Positions 44,601-54,244 of a stretch of 64,000 bases of DNA are shown in pieces (positions within the stretch are counted from its first letter, which is position 1; each line of letters opens with the position of its first letter). A model generated the notes under the pieces. That model did not search any database and was not told the origin of the DNA. It was given only the letters and a program-made list of their open reading frames with translations. This DNA is from Obelidium mucronatum (taxonomy: Eukaryota > Chytridiomycota > Chytridiomycetes > Chytridiales > Chytriomycetaceae): assembly GCA_025765595.1 (NCBI GenBank), contig JAIVFH010000145.1, positions 1 to 64,000 of the forward strand. The letters are read 5' to 3'. The translations under genes and the position numbers were made by a program.

Positions 44601-45730
44601 TCAAAGGATGATGATGAAACCAGATTTGCTGCCATGCCAGGTACGTGGTAAACTTCCGTCACAGTCACACGAGTTTCAGAACCATCTGACAACTTTGACT
44701 TGAACTCCACAATACCCACACCGCAAATATCCAGTTCCTCATTGTTTCCAACTCTCACAGTCCCCTTACACTCAGCGTAAGTACTGAAACATCGACGATC
44801 ATAGCAATATGTCTTCGTCGCCCCTAAATCATCAACCCATTCACCAGACTTAGAACTCGATTCCTCATTTCCATCCGCCATGAACGAAAAATGAACCGAC
44901 TTTGTCTTCGGTGAAGGTTGGTTGTCCTTCTTCATGGCCGGCTTGCCGCCACCACTACCACTGGACCCTTTCTCCTTCCAACCTGTCTTCGGTTTGTTTT
45001 TACAATCCCTCCAACGATGACCAACTTTTCCACACCTGAAACATTCACTTGTTTCATCCCCCGCAGCAAAAGCAGATTGCCCTTTTTGCGATCCCTTGAC
45101 ACCACCACCAGAACCACCCTTTCGATTCAACTCATTCGAGTGTTCCGTAATCAATCGAGCAACCTTCTCTCTGGTAAGCTTCGATTCCTCCTGCGCCCTG
45201 ATTGCAGTCTTAAAACCCTGCCAATCAGCATTGTCAGGTAAACCCCTCAACAACAACGTCGCATGGAGTTTGTCAATATCGAGTCCTCCATTATTGTCAA
45301 TTTCGGTAAATATGCCATTCATAGCCCCGATATACTTTGACACTTCGGACCCAGACTTCAATGTGACATCAAGCAACCGATCAAGTCTCGACAACGACGA
45401 CGATGCAGAATCAGATTCATATTGAGTCTTGAACGTCTGAACCATATCGTACGCAGTCTTGCAATGTGCAACCAGACTTAATGCATCTCCGCTCAACTTG
45501 CCAATCAAGAAACCCCTAGCCTTGGCATCGTCAGTCCTCCTGGTCTTGAGCTTTGCATTGAACGCTGCAGTTGTAGTGGCGTCGGCCCCCGCTGGTAGTA
45601 ACTCTGGATCATCCAAGACATATAAAATATCCTTGGCTTCCAGTACCGTAATATACTTCAAGTAAAAATGTGGCCAATCCACACTTCTTGACTCAAAGGA
45701 TTGAATGGACTTGTAAAAATCGTCCCCCAT
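41660..45730 (-). CDS. Copia Gag-Pol polyprotein
   Basis: One uninterrupted frame of 1,356 residues from the ATG at 45730. In order: Gag with a CCHC knuckle (CFRCGKVGHRWRDC, about residue 235); aspartic protease region, where the usual D-S/T-G reads DDLGA; integrase with the HHCC finger (HQRLGHLSLG...CKSC), and Asp/Asp/Glu in HMDF, VRSDNAREF and HQQHGVAEVSNR; reverse transcriptase with KARLCARGD, HQSDVRGAFVSA and the VWVDDIL catalytic site; RNase H with SWKSKQDSVTATSTAMAE and YSDNMPAVKIA. The order integrase before RT defines Ty1/copia. No stop or frameshift is present, so it could be active, except for the altered protease motif. Confidence 0.95.
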   Translation of the reverse strand: MGDDFYKSIQSFESRSVDWPHFYLKYITVLEAKDILYVLDDPELLPAGADATTTAAFNAKLKTRRTDDAKARGFLIGKLSGDALSLVAHCKTAYDMVQTFKTQYESDSASSSLSRLDRLLDVTLKSGSEVSKYIGAMNGIFTEIDNNGGLDIDKLHATLLLRGLPDNADWQGFKTAIRAQEESKLTREKVARLITEHSNELNRKGGSGGGVKGSQKGQSAFAAGDETSECFRCGKVGHRWRDCKNKPKTGWKEKGSSGSGGGKPAMKKDNQPSPKTKSVHFSFMADGNEESSSKSGEWVDDLGATKTYCYDRRCFSTYAECKGTVRVGNNEELDICGVGIVEFKSKLSDGSETRVTVTEVYHVPGMAANLVSSSSFDAKGATTVSQDGVRRFMVKGEEFMCSKKNKAGLWILQIEPLNVEHIGLAVPDVQLWHQRLGHLSLGNMKRLKGMVEGLTLSKGQLDEGIDFCKSCVEGKHTHRSFKSSVNERAKKPMDLIHMDFVIVNVPGLDGETVALVLTDDCTGMRFSFPVSRRSGSKLVEIFRSWLPWAERQSGEKLKCVRSDNAREFKFGEFAELMDSLGVEQQFIVPYEHQQHGVAEVSNRVLFDKARTALLESKLPVKYWVKALTCMTYVANRSPYAELEVTPIEGFTGKKPDFKRMPMRVFGAACWARVPKELLKGKKKLDKRSRACRFLNYVQGGHAYEVVDVETKEIFITTSVRFDELGNAFEGKTADVLDKMWDFSGDMESDSDEDIVDEGVIDESVGDDVGEEATDYDTASQGPSSTTTSVFGTPAPSPPSTPTQNRPRRSVARKNYAESDDESSHVAFLTVPKNYQEYLRLDAEEKREWEKAMFKEISTLVDLHGTWVLRSDKPKNVKAVPSTWVYDQKTGPTVLPEDERKARLCARGDLQVEGVNYLETFAPVAKLAAIRVCFVLAVVWKLKMHQSDVRGAFVSASLDGEEVWMKQPPGFEVLGEDGKVLFCYLLKALYGLRQAGNCWRRMLKAFMESIGFLALIAEKCIFVKKGSVSGKPIIIVVWVDDILTMFNKLDQRDFDEFWKAFTTKFSVKDLGDVAKYVGTTITRDLEEQWLVIDQTQAIREVIGDYQLSGGKERKTPFPAGLRLEKASVEDLPTENNYRSLVGKLMYPMVWSRPELSFYLGALGKHNANANASHWNAGIEVVRYLASTPTYGLHYNDRGHLDLEVWVDSDWAGDLESGKSVWSYMVFLGGNLVSWKSKQDSVTATSTAMAEIAAIFYGLCEGLWLLELLKELGVETKSFKLYSDNMPAVKIANSDKALERIKHEVVRVEFIRDHVRSGVVEVSHVAGTGNCSDIGTKNLPYPAFSKHREFIGVRPVRG

Positions 45731-45767
45731 CACGTAAGTTCAGTAATAAAGCTTGGTGCTGATAACG

Positions 45768-46027
45768 TGTCGTTTTCTATTTGGATTGTTTAAGATCACA
45801 ATACAAATAAACAATAAAAGATTTCAATCATAATGTATTCACCTATTTGGATTGTTTAAGATCACAATACAAATAAACAATAAAAGATTTCAATGGTTAA
45901 AAACTAAAGGGAAAACCGCCTCCTTAAATACGAATTCCAACATCAAAAGAATTTCATCTCGGTAAGTCCAAACGGCCACCCAAACTATTTCCAAACTCCA
46001 CCAGATTAAATTTCCCTGATTATCACA
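45768..46027 (-). repeat. 5' LTR of copia element
   Basis: 260 bp, 5' LTR for the minus-strand element; reads the same as the 3' LTR. Confidence 0.93.
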
Positions 46028-46032
46028 CTTTC

Positions 46033-46835
46033 TAAGGCAGTTTCTAAGGGATAGCATTATTACAATGCCCTATTTCCAAAACATCAATAGTCGGTCGAAA
46101 ACGAACGTCACATTTAAAAAAGGACAGTTGAGTATTGTATTCACGAGGAAGATCCTTCTGTTTTCGTGATTCCTTTATCAACTCAGGCTGTGGCGGGTAT
46201 TTTAATCCAATGATTGTCGTTTGGCCTCAACAGTAGGCATTTAAACATTCAAAAAAATTCATGATGAGGCTTCATAATAACCGAATTTTTGGCTTCTTGA
46301 TACGCTTTTCCCCCTACTGTGATTGTGACTGTAACAAGTGCGATCAATTTTGAAGGCGTAAGACCTTCAAACGATATATAAACCTTTAGAAATTAGGAGA
46401 ATCTTATTCCTTATTCCTATGATCTCCTTTATTGCTCCCACTGTTGTTCTGAACCTTGTCCTTGCCGTTGTTGGTGTCCCTGTCAAACCGGCAGCGCAAC
46501 AAGTGTCCAACAAGATCTTGCTCCCGAAGGACGCTCCTACTCTTGCGGAGCTTCAAAGTAGGATTGGTCAGATCTGATATTTTCCCAGAGATCCCCAAGG
46601 CTTCAATTAAAGTTTTGTCCAATGGAACTGAGGGAATCCAGTACACTGTACACATGTAAAACATCCGCCGACAAGGGGTTTCGACTCAACCAACATGATA
46701 TCCAATTTCAGTTGAAGACTTGCATGCCGAAAACGGAAAATCCGTTTGACCAAGTTTGTCGTTTTCGCTTTGGATAGTGTAATAAGAAAACAAAACTCGA
46801 CATACTCGTTTAAATTAAATTTTTTAATTATTTAT
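46033..46835. other. Intergenic region with possible short secreted-peptide frame
   Basis: About 800 bp. It contains a 52-codon frame at 46419-46577 described separately. The rest is AT-rich with no gene seen. Confidence 0.4.
46419..46577 (+). CDS. Possible small secreted peptide or gene fragment
   Basis: 52 codons from ATG to TGA. The first 22 residues look like a signal peptide (FIAPTVVLNLVLAVVGV), followed by a hydrophilic stretch with KDAPTLAELQSRIGQI. It is too short for certainty, could be the 5' remnant of a longer gene, and a longer antisense frame overlaps it. No family recognised. Confidence 0.3.
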   Translation: MISFIAPTVVLNLVLAVVGVPVKPAAQQVSNKILLPKDAPTLAELQSRIGQI

Positions 46836-47940
46836 ATGGAACATGAGAACGATGATAACGACAACGAATTCCCTGTGCTCACTCTGACCGAAGCTACATT
46901 CGGCAATGCCATCAAGAGCAACAAGTATTTGCTGATTGTATGAATTACTCCCCATGCCACCCACCGATGGAACGCAGGTCTAATGTGATGTTTGATCTCG
47001 CTCAGGCATTCTATCTACCCTGGTGTGCTTATTGCAAGAGGTTGGAGCCAATCTTTGAAAATGCAGCCATGGAATTAAAGAAGGAAGCGATTGCTGCAAA
47101 ATTCGCCAGTTTGTTGCCGTTGTCCACCTAAGTAGTTGTACTTATCAAAAGGCTCACCTTTTAGGGGTGGATGGTTCGACTAACCAAAGCTTATGCGAGC
47201 AGCTCAAGATTGAGGGATACCCAACCCTGATATGGTTCAAAAATGGTCAATCACGAAACTATGAAGGTCTACGGGACAGTCTCTCTCTCATTGGTTATGT
47301 CAAGCTCCGCTGCCGGGCCAGTATTAAAGTCCTGCTGAACGCCGACGCCATCGCCAGATTCATACACGAAAACTCTTTTGCAGCTGTTGCTTTCGTCCAC
47401 AAAGACACCGAGGATGATTTCCGCGCCTTTGAAGAGATTGCGGATAGCCTTGGCGCCGCCACTGGGCTGTCCTTTGCGTTTGCAATTGCTCCAAACATCC
47501 GAACATTGACATCAACAATACACCTGTACGTGGAGCGTGACTTGATTCACTCTCCAATTCCGTTCACTGAAGCAACACCGTCCTTCATTTCATCGATTCC
47601 GGGGCTTTTCCCCTTGATTGGAGCCATCACTGCAGACAATTATGACTCCTATATACGTCGCGGATTACCATTAGTGTGGGCGTTCCTGGAAACCAATAAT
47701 CGCGAAAATAATATTACTCTGTTGAAAGAGGTGGCTTCTACGACTAAGGGTATATTATCGTGGGTTTGGGTCGACGCCGTTGCTTTCACTCAGAATGCTG
47801 AGGATATGGGATTGTCTCCGCCATGGCCGGGAGTCGTTCTCCATGATATCTTGCACAATCAGAAATACATATTCGCTGGAACATGGGACAGTGTGTCATT
47901 CTTGGCTTGGTCGTTGCAAGTGTTGAACAAAATCGATTGA
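46836..47940 (+). CDS. Protein disulphide isomerase-like thioredoxin-fold protein, 3 exons
   Basis: Exons 46836-46937, 47006-47108, 47165-47940; in phase, about 326 residues. The first thioredoxin domain has the redox site AFYLPWCAYCK (CAYC rather than the usual CGHC) and the VDGSTNQSLCEQLKIEGYPTLIWF strand pair with the cis-Pro of PDI family members. Two further thioredoxin-like segments follow without CxxC. PDIs form or reshuffle disulphides in the ER. No signal peptide and no ER-retrieval tail (ends NKID) are visible with this start, so either a 5' exon is missing or the protein is not a standard ER PDI. Confidence 0.8.
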
Positions 47941-48709
47941 CCCACATTCGGGTTTTGTTTGCACTGTGGCGTGGTGAATGACATTAAATTTTGTGGTTTT
48001 ATTTTTTTAATTTTGAACCTCGTTCGGCGCAGCGTCCCTGGGCGGAAGCATCGGCGGCGACCCCGCTGGTGCTGACGTACGGCGCGTCGCGGCCACACAC
48101 TGGCGCTCGTCGGCCCGTTTTTTTTGTGTGTTTGGAGAAGAGTGAGGAATAATGAAGTGAGAGTTTCAGATTTCACGTGAATTGCACGTGAATTGTATTG
48201 GTATCAGTTTCCGAGTTGGCAACTGTTTTATTCGTTTTTACCTTCAAACTACGAGGCGTGACAAGAAATGATGATAAGGTGAAATCAAGAGTACTTTTAA
48301 AGATTGTCTTTTTTCTGGTGGGATTCTCAATTGGGAATTTGTTCTTTCAGAAGTTTTTTACGATGTAATAGGTTCTCGCAATTGTGTATTTTTATAAACG
48401 TCATTATACTCATTGACTCGCATAAATCATGAATGTCTCGGAATTATTCTGTTGGATGTTTTTTTTGGGAGTCAGCCGAAGCGATTGGCTTTTTTTTTGT
48501 GTGAATTTTGACTGATTTGTTTTTAAATTTGTTTATGGAATCCTCTGCTTTTTGGGTGGGCCAACAACTGTTAAATAGAATAAACTGTTACTGCAAGGAA
48601 ACAGGTATGCAAGGGGCGATATAATCTCTTCAAAATATCATTGACGGGTATGGCCATTGTTCATCTGTCAGTGTTTTTTGAAACAAAGGAATTTTGACTT
48701 GCAACCGCT
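47941..48709. other. Intergenic region with GC-rich patch
   Basis: About 770 bp. A 95-bp GC-rich patch (about 48024-48118) stands out in AT-rich DNA; it has no gene-like frame I can recognise. The 3' part may hold an unrecognised first exon of the next gene. Confidence 0.4.
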
Positions 48710-48784
48710 TTGCATGCCCAAATACATCGGCAAGTCAACTGCTCGCCAGCAAAGCCTTTCACTTATTTTATTGTATTTTATCGT

Positions 48785-50047
48785 TTTGTAAACTCAGGAT
48801 GCTATTCCGGAGAGTTAACACCGTCCGGCAATGATAAATGTTTACCTCCAGCCAACATGACCATCGATACATGTTATAAACACTGCTATGCAAGCACCCA
48901 CTTCATGTTTTACATCAGTTCTAATTTCAATCAAAGTGTGGTTGATTCGTGCTGCACTTGCAGCTCTACCAGAGAACCGCTGTTATACGTTGCAAAGTTG
49001 GTGAACGATAGCTATTGTGGGACTGACTGCAACACCAATATATGCAAGAAAACGCCATATATATATCCTCTGTATTCTGTGGCATCGTCAAATATAACTG
49101 GCGGTATTCCGATTTCGTTTGTGATAGCCAACGAGTCTCACCCGGTACAACACGACGATCCATACCTCGCGCGAGTGCAAATCAGAATAGCTGTGCTTGT
49201 ATCATTAGTGGTCCTTGTTTGCATGGGCTTCATTTATTCCACGTACTTTAGCCTTGTCGTTGAGGTGGTGCAATCTGGAAACAAAGTAACATATAAACAA
49301 CTCGCGACACCATTTAATGTACAATTGTTTATCATTGGGCTGAGTTTGATTGGAATGCTCTCCGACTTTCTGCATAGTCTCGTTTATCCGGATACAGACT
49401 ACACGCACTCGAGTATGGGTCAATATATTTGTCTATGTCTGTTTGAGACTCTGTATATTAAGTATAGTTGGGCAAGAAGTAGAAGCGTCGTGGATATTGT
49501 TTTACCTCGTTCCGGAAAGATGTTTGGCCGATGCGTGCGAATATCGCCAGTGATATTGGTGCCGCAAGTAGTCCCGCCGATACTACTGTATCTGAAAATT
49601 AATTCTGAGCAAGTGTCACTGAGTTTCCGGGTTCTCCCTATTATTGCTGCAGCTTGTACGGTGCTATTTGATTTATGCTTGTTGGGGGCATTTACGGTTT
49701 ATATCCAAACCTATACACGAGTAGAGAAATCCGAGCAGATTAGTCCGAGATTTCTGATAATCTCCCATTATGGAGCAGTTTCCTGTATCTGTGGGGTACT
49801 GTCAGTAGTCGTGCTTGGAATCAGTCGAGTGATGGATTATGAAATGCTAGGGAACATGGCTATTGTGGCATATGGGCTTATTGCGTTCGCGTACTTTGCG
49901 TTGGTGGGTATGAAAGTAGCGCTGCATTTTTGGAACAAGAAGGAGATGGCAGAAAAGTCTTTGGTGCAAAGGAAGGCGAAATTGATAGCAACTGCGTCAG
50001 AAACGGACTTGCGGCCTGTATCTGCGATGATTGATATGACGCAGTGA
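48785..50047 (+). CDS. WSC-like Cys-rich ectodomain plus seven-transmembrane protein (5' end unresolved)
   Basis: The frame has no ATG before the Cys-rich part. An AG acceptor at 48796-48797 (AAACTCAG) just before GCYSGE suggests a missing 5' exon; an ATG frame at 48714 with a signal-anchor-like stretch is out of phase. The ectodomain (GCYSGELTPSGNDKC, PANMTIDTCYKHC, CCTCSS, CGTDCNTNICKK) has about 13 cysteines in a WSC-like order, and WSC domains bind carbohydrate in wall-stress sensors. Seven hydrophobic segments follow from about 49180 to 49935, with YSWARSRSVV after helix 3. The C-tail is Lys/Glu-rich. A surface receptor for wall or glycan signals is an inference. Paralogous to the 7TM gene at 12765-13763. 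Confidence 0.7.
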   Translation, partial: FVNSGCYSGELTPSGNDKCLPPANMTIDTCYKHCYASTHFMFYISSNFNQSVVDSCCTCSSTREPLLYVAKLVNDSYCGTDCNTNICKKTPYIYPLYSVASSNITGGIPISFVIANESHPVQHDDPYLARVQIRIAVLVSLVVLVCMGFIYSTYFSLVVEVVQSGNKVTYKQLATPFNVQLFIIGLSLIGMLSDFLHSLVYPDTDYTHSSMGQYICLCLFETLYIKYSWARSRSVVDIVLPRSGKMFGRCVRISPVILVPQVVPPILLYLKINSEQVSLSFRVLPIIAAACTVLFDLCLLGAFTVYIQTYTRVEKSEQISPRFLIISHYGAVSCICGVLSVVVLGISRVMDYEMLGNMAIVAYGLIAFAYFALVGMKVALHFWNKKEMAEKSLVQRKAKLIATASETDLRPVSAMIDMTQ

Positions 50048-50092
50048 ATTCCTTTCTTTCTTTTTTTTTTCTTTTTATAGTGTATTAATAAA

Positions 50093-51624
50093 ATGAAGCG
50101 CCCGCAGGCGTCGCAAAACACGAAAAGCGCCAAGAAACTGAAGGCGTTCGGAAATGTTCTTTTTGTCGAAAGCGAAAGCGACAGCGGCAGCGACTCGCCG
50201 CCGCAGCCAAGCCGCGACTTTGGCAAAAACAAAAACAAAGTCGCAGAGCCGCAAGCACGAAAACAAAAGCAAAAGAAGACCGCAAAGACGGACAACGCCA
50301 AGGAAGACGACGACGACAGAGTTAGGCGGCGGATGCAAATGGCAGACTTTGCGGACGAAGCGTCGGACGAAGAAGAAGAAGAGTTTGGTGGACAGTTTGA
50401 TAACGGTGATGATGATGTTGATGATGATCAAGAGGGCGCTGATCTAGAAGAAGAATTTGATGAAGATGAATATGAAGATCAGTTTGCGGAGCTGGATCAG
50501 GAACCCGATGAAGAGGACGAAGAAGAAGTCGACGACGAAACATTTGAAAAGCAAAAGAAGGAACAACTCGTAAGCTTGTTTTGGTGGTCTTCTGCAATAC
50601 TGTTGGCGCTGACTGCATAGTTTCCGTTTGTTTTCCCTCTAGAAATCACTTCAGAAGCAGCTTGCTGATGTTCCGTTTGGACAACTCCTCGAAGTTCAAC
50701 AGAAAATGGGCACAAAAGAATTTAAAAAGATGCGGAGGGGAATGAATGTTAAAAGGGACGATAACGTGGCGGAGGATGATCCCAATGTTATCTATGGGTC
50801 TGACAGTGACGACAGCGGTCCAGAAGATTCCAAATCCACAAAAGCTTCAGTGAATTCTACACGCGAAAAGACGGAAATCAAGAAACGTGGAAGTAAACAC
50901 GCGTGAGTGTTTTCGGTTTCTTTTTTTTTCTGACTAGAAAAAAAAAAAAAAACTTGCAGCCCCGCCGAAACAACATCAAAACGTCCAGTCTCCCGATTCC
51001 GAACTGTCGTGGACCTACCTTCCAAAAAAGAAAAACACCGAGACCCGAGATTCAACAAACTCTCTGGACAATTCAACGAAGGCCTCTTTAAACGAAGTTA
51101 CGGATTCATTGAAGAGTATGAAAAGAGCGAAATGGATGAAATGAGGAAAAAAATTGCTAAAACCAAGGATGTCGATGAGAAGACTTCACTGGAGAAGGAA
51201 TTGCAAAAGAGGGTTCGTTTTATATTCTAAATACGGTGTTTTTTTGTGTGGTATCTTAATTGCTTCTTTACTTCTTCACGACAGATGTCAAAGAGAATCA
51301 ACAAGGAGCGGGAAGAGAAGCAAAAGAATATCCAAAGACAGTGGAAAAAGTCAGAGATGGAAGCTGTCAAATCTGGAAAGAAGGCCTTCTACCTCAAAAA
51401 GAGTATGTTATTTCTTTCTCTCGCCCATTTTCCCCACCACCGTATTACCTGACACTCGCTACCCCCTACCTACCACAGGCGACAAGGAAAAACTCGCCCT
51501 GTACGAGCAATACAAGAAACTCGGGGAAGGAAACAACTCCAACAGCGTCGACAAGTTTTTGGAAAAGAGGAGAAAGAAGAACTCTGCCAGCGAAAAGAGA
51601 TTTCTTCCAAATGCTCGGCGATGA
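50093..51624 (+). CDS. RRP36: RRP36 ribosome biogenesis protein, 5 exons
   Basis: Exons 50093-50569, 50643-50902, 50960-51212, 51285-51402, 51479-51624; in phase, about 417 residues. A long acidic N-terminus (many Asp/Glu runs) precedes the conserved RRP36 part: DPRFNKLSGQFNEGLFKRSYGFIEEYEKSE, KKIAKTKD, VKSGKKAFYLKKSDKEKLALYEQYKKL and the basic end KFLEKRRKKNSASEKRFLPNARR. In yeast Rrp36 is a nucleolar SSU-processome protein needed for early 18S rRNA cleavage. The convergent neighbour is the ankyrin pseudogene. Confidence 0.93.
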
Positions 51625-51755
51625 TTTTGCTGCTGTTCTTGTACTGATAATAAAACCGTGCATGATTTGTTTCATTTCATAGGTTTTTCAGAAATAGCAT
51701 ACAGCGAATTCCAATATCTCAAGAGGTATCGGGATGCAAACGAAAAAAAATTGGT

Positions 51756-53062
51756 TTATAAAACACATCGCTCATCAGCTAACAAAGCTTCAACAACATC
51801 CAAGTGCCAATTACATTTCGCCCAATTGACAGCAAAGTTGTTGCTTGCAGAAGGATCAACACGTTCGTCCAGCAAAAGTTTTACAACCTCCAAGTATCCA
51901 TTCTCTGCCGCAAGCCGCAATGCTTCATTGTCCACATCACTAGGACCTCGCAAGAGTTCCACTACCAACTCATATTCCCCAAGACTTGACATGAACCGCA
52001 CCAAATAGTTTTCATTTCCAGAAATACATAATATCTCGTCACCCCATCAGCAGTCTCGCTACGTCAGCCTCCGAACCATCCATCAAACGAATACAATACA
52101 ACAACAAATCCTTGTCAATGGATGCTCCAGAATGTACCGAGCTATATCCAAGCACCCAAACCGACACGCGAGTAAAATAACGCAATTGTTGTCAAAACCA
52201 GGATCAATCCGGGGATCATCAAGCAAAGCGTACACAACTCTTGTCAAGCGCTGGCGAATTGCCATCAAAACAATGGTATAAGCTTGTTTTCCACCATTCC
52301 TTTCGACAGTGGATTCAAGCAAGCGTTTGAATGACCTCTCGCAACGACTACTCTCACGGCCTCACAGTCATCTGCTGTAATATCTAACGTGTTTTGGAAA
52401 AGGCACAAGACGCATCAGGAGCTCCATGTGTCCAAACTCGCAAGCAATCTTTAGCAAAATATCCACATCTTTCGTAAAGTCGAAACGTGGACCAGACACA
52501 AGATAAATCCACCATCTGAGTGTCCCCCTTTCGAAGCGTCATTTCAAACACGGCCCGCGTCGTTGGATCGAAGTGAGGGATCCACCATTAGAATCTTTAC
52601 GATTTCCACATGATCATTGGAGGCAGCTTTGTCGATCGAGTTGTTTTTGCCAGCAGTTATACACCCATGCAGACGAGAACCGGGGATGCTTGAGTAACAA
52701 TTCGACAAACTCTACAAATCCTTTTGAGGCAGCGTAAAAAGGTGGATGTTCCTTTTGGTCTAGGTCCATTGGCGGGTCATGAAGAAGTCTTTGGACAATT
52801 GGAATGCATCACTTGTCCATTGCTAATTCGAGGTAGTTTGGCGGGAATAAGCTTTATATAAGTAGTCCGGAGTTTCTAGATTGTAGGATTTGGAGCACTT
52901 GCGCTGAAAGTGGCAATGTGCAAAGTGGAGATTGAAGATAAATCGCCCAATGACAGCAGAGCTCAATCTAATTGCATTCAATCATTCATTGATTGGAAGA
53001 CTGATGACAATCGCCTCGATTAGTTCTGTTGGAAGAGTTGACAATTGTTGGGGTTGAGTCAT
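51756..53062 (-). pseudogene. F-box/ankyrin-repeat pseudogene
   Basis: From the ATG at 53062 the minus strand reads an F-box-like start (LSTLPTELIEAIVISLPI), then a stop, then ankyrin-like pieces in changing frames: FVEFVELLLKHPRF, SNDHVEIVKILMVDP, IACEFGHMELLMRL, YALLDDPRIDPGFDNNC, RFGCLDIARYIL, LRLAAENGYLEVVKLLLDE, ending at 51756. Each piece has the usual 33-residue spacing, but at least four frame changes and an in-frame stop break it. It is a decayed relative of F-box/ankyrin proteins, unrelated in sequence to the repeat gene at the window start. Confidence 0.7.
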
Positions 53063-53148
53063 ATTCACTTGAAGAATAAATACAGCAAGGTTTATTACAG
53101 ATGAAAGCAAAACAATTAGAGAATAGAAAATAGAAACGATTTTTTCTT

Positions 53149-54042
53149 TCAGGTCTTGTGGAACATTTTATGGAATCCCCGTGATTGCTGTTGTTGTTGC
53201 GCTTGTGGGGGATAGCTTGGTTCTGCCAACATCATTGGAGGTTGAGCTGGAGGGAACAAGGTCAAACACCATTTGCATTTCCAAGCCTTGATATGACAAT
53301 GTTCTTGGCACGCTTCACAAATTTTAGTAGTTTCCTCTTCTTGTTTCTTGGTAATCTTGAGGAACGTGTTTGTATATATTTGGACAACTAGGAACATTGC
53401 CATTGCAACGAGGAGAAAGTTGATTACTGTTTGGATAAAGTTTCCGTAGTTCCAAGTTGCCTGTGATTAATGGGTTGTTTGCAATTAATTTCACTTTCAT
53501 TTTCAAAAATGAATTCTATACTTACAGCACCATCGGTGGCAGCTTGCAGTACCGTTCCGTATGGATGATTTGTCCCTCGTTTGCATGCCAGAGTTGCGTT
53601 TGCGGCGCAGTGGATGACGAGAAACAAGTTTGCCAAGTTTCTCTGCGTAGCCAGACCAATGACGGGGGTAATCAGGTCGTTCTGTGTGGTCGACTTAGAA
53701 AACGAAGAAAAAGAGAAAAAGAAAAGAAAAAAGAAAGAAAAGATGACTCACCACGAAGCTGTTCACAATCGCCGTAAACGCAGCGCCGACGACGATTCCG
53801 ACCGCCAAGTCGACGACGTTTCCGCGGTTGACGAACGCCGCAAACGCCTCGCCGACGGACAGCGACGCGCGCAGCGTCTTCGCCACGCCGCGCTGGACGC
53901 CGTGCTGCAGCTGCTTGAAGCCCGGCGACGCGCGCCCGCCGCCGTGGCTCGCCGGCGCCGCTTCGTACGCCGTCTGGCGCGAGTCGGACCGCGGCCCGTA
54001 TGCGTCGGCGCGAAGCGGCTGCGGGTGGTGTTCGCTGCTCAT
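53149..54042 (-). CDS. mscL: MscL-family mechanosensitive channel, copy 2, 3 exons
   Basis: Exons 54042-53752, 53681-53526, 53460-53149; in phase, about 252 residues. The N-terminus is GC-rich, then FAAFVNRGNVVDLAVGIVVGAAF (RGNVVDLAVG is the bacterial MscL hallmark), NDLITPVIGL, a Cys-containing loop, WNYGNFIQTVINFLLVAMAMF (TM2), and a zinc-ribbon-like CEACQEHCHIKAWKCKWC tail followed by a Gln-rich end. Two of its introns fall at the same places as in copy 1, showing common origin; the extra intron that creates the 5-nt exon in copy 1 is absent. It likely serves as a tension-gated release valve at the plasma membrane. Confidence 0.92.
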
Positions 54043-54244
54043 TCGTTTTCTGCGTGAAAGTCTGACGGAAAATGAACTCGGGTTGGCTCTTATAAAAGAT
54101 TTGTCGAGAAAAATTTCATGAGTTTCCAATTCATTGGTTCAAAACAAACAAGGTGATAATGAATGAAATTGCTTGAAATCTTACTGTGACGCAATATAGT
54201 GATACTTCTTCATTCATTCATTTCTTTCTTTGTTTTTAGGGTTA

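Larger units (their letters stand above)
41320..46027 (-). mobile_element. Complete Ty1/copia LTR retrotransposon
   Basis: Two 260-bp LTRs (41320-41579 and 45768-46027) with TG...CA ends flank a single intact polyprotein frame on the minus strand; a CTTTC target duplication flanks the whole. A purine tract (AGGGGGTG on the minus strand, about 41580-41587) abuts the 3' LTR. I could not assign the primer-binding site with confidence: after the 5' LTR the minus strand reads CGTTATCAGCACC. The element lies about 280 bp after the glycogen synthase stop. The two LTRs read the same along their length, so the insertion is very young. Confidence 0.95.

Noticed and set aside
45745..45767. Primer-binding site after the 5' LTR
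   Set aside because: The sequence CGTTATCAGCACC only loosely resembles tRNA-derived sites used by copia elements, so I did not assign it.
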